Source of the DNA: DATKZH01 sp964475955
GTDB taxonomy: Bacteria; Planctomycetota; Planctomycetia; Pirellulales; Thermoguttaceae
Assembly (NCBI GenBank): GCA_964475955.1
Contig: CAYYZY010000159.1
Location: 1 to 18,437 of the forward strand
Direction: 5' to 3'
DNA length: 18,437 nt
Numbering within the stretch: the first letter of the stretch is position 1; each line of letters starts with the position of its first letter. The notes beneath the pieces were generated by a model. That model was not told where the DNA came from and did not search any database. It saw only the letters and a list, made by a program, of their open reading frames with translations. Shown piece by piece: positions 14,101 to 18,437 of the stretch. Made by a program: the position numbers and the translations under genes.

Positions 14101-14175
14101 GTTGGAGGAACCGGCGCGTCGGAGGGAATTTTCCTCCGCGTCTGCGTGCGCGCCCGCTTTCTCGGTTCCTCCGGC
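14101..14175 (+). promoter_or_regulatory. Foldable leader upstream of the histidine kinase
   Basis: Bases 14104-14113 (GGAGGAACCG) pair perfectly with 14163-14172, enclosing a second stem 14120-14125 with 14133-14138 (CGGAGG/CCTCCG). GGAGG-like segments occur at 14104 and 14121, and TTCCTCC-like segments at 14131 and 14166, so alternative pairings are possible. This could be a structured 5' leader. It matches no riboswitch class that I recognise. Confidence 0.35.
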
Positions 14176-14313
14176 CGTGACTTGGGAGGACGGACCGCGG
14201 CCCGCCGTGAGCTGGAAGGGCCGGTCGCAACAGGGGGCGGAAGCTTGCCGGGAGCGAAGTTCCGGCGTTGGGGAGGCCGTCTTCCGGGATATCGGCGATT
14301 CAAGGGGAGCGGC

Positions 14314-16734
14314 ATGGCTGCGAGGAATCGAACAACCTCCGAATCGGGACGGCCTTCGGGCCAGGCGGCGGAAGGCGGGGCGCGTCGGTCGCGTCTTGCA
14401 CCGGCGCCAACCGACCGGGGCGAGCCCGTCGCCGCGGGGGCGTCGATGGAGGCCCTGCGCGAGTCGGAGCGGAAGTATCGGGCCCTGGTCGAGCAGTCGT
14501 TGCAGGGGCTCGTCGTCTCCCGCGAATCGGGCATCGTCTTCGCCAATCCGGCCTTCGCCGAGATCTCCGGGTACTCCGTGGAGGAGCTGGTCTCTCTCAC
14601 GCCCGAGCAGATGTTTGGGATGTTTCATCCCGATGATCGGGCGTTCCTGCGGCGGCGGTTCCGGGCTCGCCTTGCGGGCGAGGCCGTGCCGCCGCGATAC
14701 GAGCACCGGATCGTGCGCAAGGACGGGTCGGTGCGCTGGGTGGAGGTGCTCAACAGCCACATCGAGTACGAAGGACTTCCTGCGATTCAATCGGCGGTCG
14801 TGGAGGTCACGGATCGGAAGGAGGCGGAGATGCGCGTCGAGGAGAACGAGCGTTTTCTCCGGGAGATGCTCGACGGGATCGATGACGGAATCAGCGTTCG
14901 CGATCGCGACCTCAACGTGCTCCGAACGAATCGATGGATGGAAGAGAAGTTCGCCTCGCAAATGCCTCTGGTAGGAAGAAAGTGCTACCAAGCGTTTCAG
15001 CGGCGGGAGTCTCCTTGCCCTTGGTGCGCGGCGATTCCCGCCATGGAAACCGGCGAGCCGCGTTCCCAGGTGGTGCCGTATCCTTGGGAAGAGCAGCCGG
15101 AGGGCTGGTTCGAGATCACGGCGTTTCCTTTGAAAGACGCCGAGGGGAAGATCCTGGGGGCGATCGAGCACGTCAAGGACATCACGGAGCGGAGGCGGGC
15201 CGAGGCCGCGCTGAGGGAATCGGAAGGCCGCTACCGCACCCTGTTCGAATCGGCGGCGGACGCCATCTTCCTGATGACCGAAACGGTCTTCGTCGAGTGC
15301 AATCCGAAAACCCTCGATATGTTCGGCTGCGCGCGGGACGATATCCTCGGGCATTCTCCGGTCGAATTCTCTCCCCGGCTTCAGCCCGACGGCAGAGAAT
15401 CGGCGGAGAAGGCCGCCGAGAAGATCGCCGCGGCGCTGGAGGGGGGGCCGCAGTTTTTCGAGTGGCAGCACACGCGACGGGACGGCACTCCCTTCGACGT
15501 CGAAGTCAGCCTGAACCGGGTGCAGCTTTCGTCAGGGCCCCACATTCAGGCGGTGGTCCGCGACGTCACGGCTCGCAAGCGCGCCGAGCAAGCCCTCGCG
15601 GAGAGTGAGGCGAAGTACCGAGGCATCAGCGAAAGAAGCTTCGACATCATCTTCACGGCCGATCTCCAAGGCGAACTGACGTACGTGTCGCCCGCGGCGG
15701 AACGAACGTTCCAGTACAAGCCCGAGCAGGCGGTCGGCAGGCCGCTCACCGACTTCGTGCCGGAGTCGGATATTCCCGAGGCAGCCCGGCTGTTCGCGAC
15801 GGCCGCGGCCGGCAAGGACGTCGGCGTGGTCCACGCCAGGGGCAGGCGGAAGGACGGGAGCACGGTCTCGATCGAGATCAACTCGTCCCCGATCATGGAA
15901 CGAGGGCAACTGACGGGGGTCCAAGGCATCATCCGGGACACGACCGAGCGCGACGAAGCCGAGGCGAAGCTCCGCCGGATGGAGGCCCAACTGGCGCACG
16001 TCGCGCGGCTCTCGACCATGGGGGAGCTGGTCGGCGGCATCGCCCACGAGGTCAGTCAGCCGGTCTACTCGGTGCTGAATTTCGCCAAGGCGAGCCAAAA
16101 CGTCCTTACCGGCGAGGGGGAGCCGAACCTCGACGACTTACGCGAGTGGAGTGGGCAAATCACCAGCGCGGCCTCGCGCGCCGGGCAGATCATCGCGCGG
16201 CTCCGCTCGTTCGTCCGCCGTACCGAGCCGCAGCGATCGCCCGCGAGCATCAACGAGGTGGTTCGGGAGTCGGCGGAATTGGTCGCCTTCGAGGCTCGCC
16301 GCCAACAGGTCGCCGTGGAACTCCAACTGGACGAGACGGTGCCGACGGTGCTGATCGATCGGGTCCAGATCCAGCAAGTGCTGGTCAACGTGTTGCGCAA
16401 TGCCTACGAGGCCCTGGAAAGCAGTCCGCCCGCAGAGCCGCGAGTCGTCGTGAGCACCTCTTTCGAGGGGGAAGAAGTCGCGGTCGCGGTCACCGATAAC
16501 GGGCCGGGCCTGCCCGCGCCCGATGTCTTGAATCCGTTCGACGCCTTTGCTACAACGAAGCCCACCGGGCTGGGGATCGGGCTGGCGATCAGCAGGACGA
16601 TCGTCGAGGCACATGGCGGCAGGCTCCGAGCCGCGAATTCCCCCAATCGGGGGGCAACGTTCCATTTCGCGTTACCCATCACAGGAGGGGGGTCGGGCAA
16701 TGGAACGCGGACCGACGGTCTACGTGGTGGATGA
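14314..16734 (+). CDS. Soluble sensor histidine kinase with four PAS domains
   Basis: The 806-residue protein has no transmembrane segment, so it is cytosolic. After a low-complexity N-terminus come four PAS-like sensor domains, at about 50-168, 182-292, 302-420 and 432-549, each ending in a DxTxRKxAE-type linker. PAS2 carries cysteines C224, C235 and C238 (GRKCYQAF...PCPWCA). The HisKA phosphoacceptor is H578 in GGIAHEVSQP, followed by the N box (N696, RNAYEAL), DNGPG (728-732) and the F/G2 segment FDAFATTKPTGLGIGL. This resembles FixL/DctB-type kinases. The start is ATG 14314 with AGGGGAG 4 nt upstream. The last 35 bp overlap the start of the response regulator gene, its likely phosphorylation partner. 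The ligand is unknown. Confidence 0.92.
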   Translation: MAARNRTTSESGRPSGQAAEGGARRSRLAPAPTDRGEPVAAGASMEALRESERKYRALVEQSLQGLVVSRESGIVFANPAFAEISGYSVEELVSLTPEQMFGMFHPDDRAFLRRRFRARLAGEAVPPRYEHRIVRKDGSVRWVEVLNSHIEYEGLPAIQSAVVEVTDRKEAEMRVEENERFLREMLDGIDDGISVRDRDLNVLRTNRWMEEKFASQMPLVGRKCYQAFQRRESPCPWCAAIPAMETGEPRSQVVPYPWEEQPEGWFEITAFPLKDAEGKILGAIEHVKDITERRRAEAALRESEGRYRTLFESAADAIFLMTETVFVECNPKTLDMFGCARDDILGHSPVEFSPRLQPDGRESAEKAAEKIAAALEGGPQFFEWQHTRRDGTPFDVEVSLNRVQLSSGPHIQAVVRDVTARKRAEQALAESEAKYRGISERSFDIIFTADLQGELTYVSPAAERTFQYKPEQAVGRPLTDFVPESDIPEAARLFATAAAGKDVGVVHARGRRKDGSTVSIEINSSPIMERGQLTGVQGIIRDTTERDEAEAKLRRMEAQLAHVARLSTMGELVGGIAHEVSQPVYSVLNFAKASQNVLTGEGEPNLDDLREWSGQITSAASRAGQIIARLRSFVRRTEPQRSPASINEVVRESAELVAFEARRQQVAVELQLDETVPTVLIDRVQIQQVLVNVLRNAYEALESSPPAEPRVVVSTSFEGEEVAVAVTDNGPGLPAPDVLNPFDAFATTKPTGLGIGLAISRTIVEAHGGRLRAANSPNRGATFHFALPITGGGSGNGTRTDGLRGG

Positions 16735-17329
16735 TGATGAGCAGGCGCGCAATTCGGTTTGTGCGCTGGTTCAGTCGATGGGACTCCGCGCCGAGGCCTT
16801 CGCTTCGGGAGAGGATTTCCTCGCCCACGACCACACGGCGGGGCCCGGCTGCCTGGTGGTCGACGTCCGTATGCTCGGCATGAGCGGGCTGGAGCTTCAG
16901 GAAGAGCTCAACCGGCGAAGCGTGCTCCTCCCGGTGATCGTGTTGACGGCCTACGCGCGGACCCCATTGACCGTGCGCGCCATCAAGGCCGGCGCGGTGA
17001 CGCTTCTCGAAAAGCCTTACGAGGAAGACGACCTCTGGAACGCAATCCGCCGGGCGCTCGCCCAAGATTCTGCACGTCGGTCGGAGCACGAGCGCCGCCG
17101 GGAAATCCGCCGTCGGGCCGAGGAGCTCACGCCTGCCGAACGTCGCGTGATGGAGATGATCGTCCAGGGGAAGCCGAACAAGTCCATCGCCCGGCAGTTG
17201 GACGTCAGCGTGCGCACGGTCGAAAACCGGCGCCGGGAGGTTTTCCGGAAGATGCAGGCCGACTCGGTGGCCGAGCTGGTTCGCATCGTGATCGAGGCCG
17301 ACCTGGAGGACGACGGCCCGGCCGATTGA
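16700..17329 (+). CDS. FixJ/LuxR-family response regulator (partner of the kinase)
   Basis: The 209-residue protein has a receiver domain (about 5-122). The acidic pocket is D11-D12, the phosphoacceptor D55 (LVVDVRM), switch residue T83 (VIVLTAYA) and K105 (LLEKPY). A linker of charged residues follows. A LuxR/FixJ-type helix-turn-helix lies at about 143-199 (LTPAERRVMEMIVQGKPNKSIARQLDVSVRTVENRR). The start lies inside the 3' end of the kinase gene, so translation is likely coupled. AGGAGG at 16682-16687 is 12 nt upstream, slightly long. It is the natural phosphorylation partner of the upstream kinase and probably a DNA-binding activator; targets are unknown. Confidence 0.93.
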   Translation: MERGPTVYVVDDDEQARNSVCALVQSMGLRAEAFASGEDFLAHDHTAGPGCLVVDVRMLGMSGLELQEELNRRSVLLPVIVLTAYARTPLTVRAIKAGAVTLLEKPYEEDDLWNAIRRALAQDSARRSEHERRREIRRRAEELTPAERRVMEMIVQGKPNKSIARQLDVSVRTVENRRREVFRKMQADSVAELVRIVIEADLEDDGPAD

Positions 17330-17382
17330 GGCGCCGTTTCGACGATTGCGGGAACCCGCACAATTCCTCGGTCATCTCTCTA

Positions 17383-17410
17383 TTCACGGCGGGCGGTCTT
17401 CGCACATAAT
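17383..17410 (+). promoter_or_regulatory. Possible promoter of the second response regulator
   Basis: TTCACG (17383-17388) and CATAAT (17405-17410) are separated by 16 bp in the 225-bp gap between the two response regulator genes. It would give a leader of about 140 nt. A small stem (17347-17352 with 17355-17360) lies upstream and might end the kinase operon. Weak prediction. Confidence 0.35.
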
Positions 17411-17554
17411 GGATGTGGAGTTTTCGCCGGATCGCCTCATGGCCATTCACGGGCGTTGGCGCGGAGTTTACGGGGATTGGCTCCAGAAGTTGGCGGTGAT
17501 GGAGCCGAAGGTGGTGATTGAGGGGGCGCGTTACGCGTAAAGAGCGAGAAGTGC

Positions 17555-18220
17555 ATGACCATGAATGAACTTTCAGCGGAACTCGACGTGCAGGCACCTC
17601 AGAGGAACGGATCCCAAGAGACGCTGTTTGTCGTGGACGACGAGCCCGACGCCCGGCGGGGCGTCGCCGCCCTGGCCTCCTCCATGGGGCTGCGATGCGA
17701 GACGTTCGAGTCGGGCGAAAATCTCCTCGCGCACTTCAGCCCTACGGCCGCCGGCTGCGTTCTCATCGACCTGCGGCTCAACGGGATGAGCGGCCTGGAA
17801 TTGCAGCAACAGCTCGCCGCGCGGGGCAGCACGCTGCCGATGATCCTCATCAGCGCGTACGCCGACGTGCGCACGACGGTGCGGGCGATGAAGAGCGGCG
17901 CCTTCGCCGTGATCGAAAAGCCTTATCAGGCCGACGAGCTGGCCGACGCCATTCAGGCCGCCATCGAGGCGGACCGCCGGGGCCGGGAAATCCAGGCGAA
18001 GCGTGCCGACGTGCGCCGGCGCATCGCCGGCCTGAGCGCGCGCGAACGCCGGACCATGGAGCTGATCATGGCCGGCAAGCCGAACAAGGCCATCGCCCGC
18101 GAACTGGATCTCAGCCAGCGCACGGTCGACCGGGTGCGCGCCGTGGTGCTGGAAAAGATGGGCGTCGACTCGGCGGTGCAATTGACCCGGGTCGTCACCG
18201 ACGCCCGCCCCGGCGACTGA
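17555..18220 (+). CDS. Second FixJ/LuxR-family response regulator
   Basis: The 221-residue protein is a paralogue of the regulator just upstream. The receiver domain shows D28-D29, phosphoacceptor D72 (VLIDLRL), S100 in the switch position (LISAYA) and K122 (VIEKPY). A LuxR-type HTH follows (LSARERRTMELIMAGKPNKAIARELDLSQRTVDRVR). The region around GKPNK is nearly identical to the first regulator, but the recognition-helix end differs (TVDRVR versus TVENRR), so the DNA site may differ. ATG 17555 is used. A second ATG at 17561 has better spacing (9 nt) from GAGAAG and could be the real start. No kinase of its own is adjacent. Confidence 0.92.
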   Translation: MTMNELSAELDVQAPQRNGSQETLFVVDDEPDARRGVAALASSMGLRCETFESGENLLAHFSPTAAGCVLIDLRLNGMSGLELQQQLAARGSTLPMILISAYADVRTTVRAMKSGAFAVIEKPYQADELADAIQAAIEADRRGREIQAKRADVRRRIAGLSARERRTMELIMAGKPNKAIARELDLSQRTVDRVRAVVLEKMGVDSAVQLTRVVTDARPGD

Positions 18221-18253
18221 ATCACGCACGGTGATCCAGCCGCCCCCCTCGCT

Positions 18254-18271
18254 CCCCCCTTCCACGGGGGG
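18254..18271 (+). terminator. Possible terminator after the second response regulator
   Basis: A 6-bp all-GC stem (18254-18259 with 18266-18271, loop TTCCAC) lies 33 nt after the stop. Only a weak T-rich stretch (TTCTTT, 18279-18284) follows, so efficiency is doubtful. Confidence 0.3.
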
Positions 18272-18344
18272 CTGCGGCTTCTTTGCCGGAAGCGGGCCGC
18301 TCCCTCGGCGAGGAGGCCGCCACGCCCGCTGCCGCGGGCACTCC

Positions 18345-18373
18345 TTGGACTTGCTCCCCGGGGCCACTATAAT
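18345..18373 (+). promoter_or_regulatory. Outward promoter at the right edge
   Basis: TTGGAC (18345-18350) and a perfect TATAAT (18368-18373) are separated by 17 bp. It would read off the right end of the window into the next gene, which is not visible. The region 18374-18437 is T- and G-rich and contains no ORF worth reporting. Confidence 0.5.
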
Positions 18374-18437
18374 CCGGGTTTCTAGCCCGAACTTCTCCCC
18401 GATTTTGGGCGGTTTTTGGGCTCAAGGGCAATGAGGG

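Larger units (their letters stand above)
13863..14313. other. 451-bp intergenic region before the histidine kinase
   Basis: This gap holds a perfect inverted-repeat element (13933-14009), a third copy of its arm end (14015-14027), a lone -10-like CATAAT (14071-14076) without a good -35, and a foldable leader (14101-14175). The kinase frame stays open upstream to an ATG at 13969, but residues before 14314 are low-complexity, run through the inverted repeat and look noncoding, so they are treated as leader. Confidence 0.6.

Noticed and set aside
13969..14313. N-terminal extension of the kinase frame up to an ATG at 13969
   Set aside because: The first 115 residues run through the inverted-repeat element and have low-complexity, noncoding-looking composition. 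ATG 14314 has a better Shine-Dalgarno sequence and matches where PAS homology starts.
17409..17540. 43-codon ORF between the two response regulators
   Set aside because: It starts inside a plausible -10 element, has no Shine-Dalgarno sequence, and shows no recognisable domain.
1..18437. CRISPR array, tRNA, rRNA or integrase
   Set aside because: No regularly spaced repeats with unique spacers, no cloverleaf or rRNA sequence, and no transposase or integrase ORF were seen.

Overview
The window is about 18.4 kb of GC-rich bacterial chromosome. Its left 7.1 kb is the distal part of a ribosomal-protein supercluster (spc operon end plus alpha operon). The right part is an accessory mix of exported sugar-related proteins, a lipid-modifying gene pair and a signalling cluster. 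The combination of a secreted DUF1080 protein, a secreted xylose-isomerase-like TIM-barrel protein, a BNR/sialidase-like protein, an L17 with insertions and an acidic tail, and LuxR-type FixJ-like regulators points to Planctomycetota, probably a Pirellulales-like lineage. This is inferred from gene content only.

Left region (1-7806, all on +): 3' end of rplO, then secY, adk, map, rpmJ, rpsM, rpsK, rpsD, rpoA, rplQ, and a small protein with an HEXXH zinc-peptidase motif. infA, common between map and rpmJ, is absent from this position. A good sigma70-type promoter (TTGGTA, 17-bp spacer, TATACT) in the map-rpmJ gap suggests rpmJ-rplQ can be transcribed separately. A perfect 23-bp inverted repeat lies in the rplO-secY junction. 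GC-rich hairpins sit just after the rpsK and rpoA stops.

Middle region (7807-10486): a spacer with an imperfect hairpin element and five 8-bp tandem units, an exported TIM-barrel protein (+), and a BNR/sialidase-like exported protein (-). Upstream of the latter is a 22-codon ORF on the minus strand with a strong Shine-Dalgarno sequence. Next is a promoter region (TATAAT at 10330) for the following + operon.

Lipid pair (10487-12993, +): a cyclopropane-fatty-acid-synthase-family methyltransferase with the family's bicarbonate-site residues intact. It overlaps by 7 bp a geranylgeranyl-reductase-like FAD oxidoreductase. Together they could methylate and then reduce a membrane lipid. This is the most suggestive candidate system in the window.

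Right region (13122-18437, +): a secreted DUF1080 protein with its own promoter, a 27-bp perfect inverted-repeat element, and a structured-looking leader. Then come a soluble histidine kinase with four PAS domains, an overlapping FixJ/LuxR response regulator, a second paralogous response regulator without its own kinase, and an outward promoter at the right edge. The kinase and first regulator form an operon. The second regulator probably has its own promoter and may branch from the same kinase.
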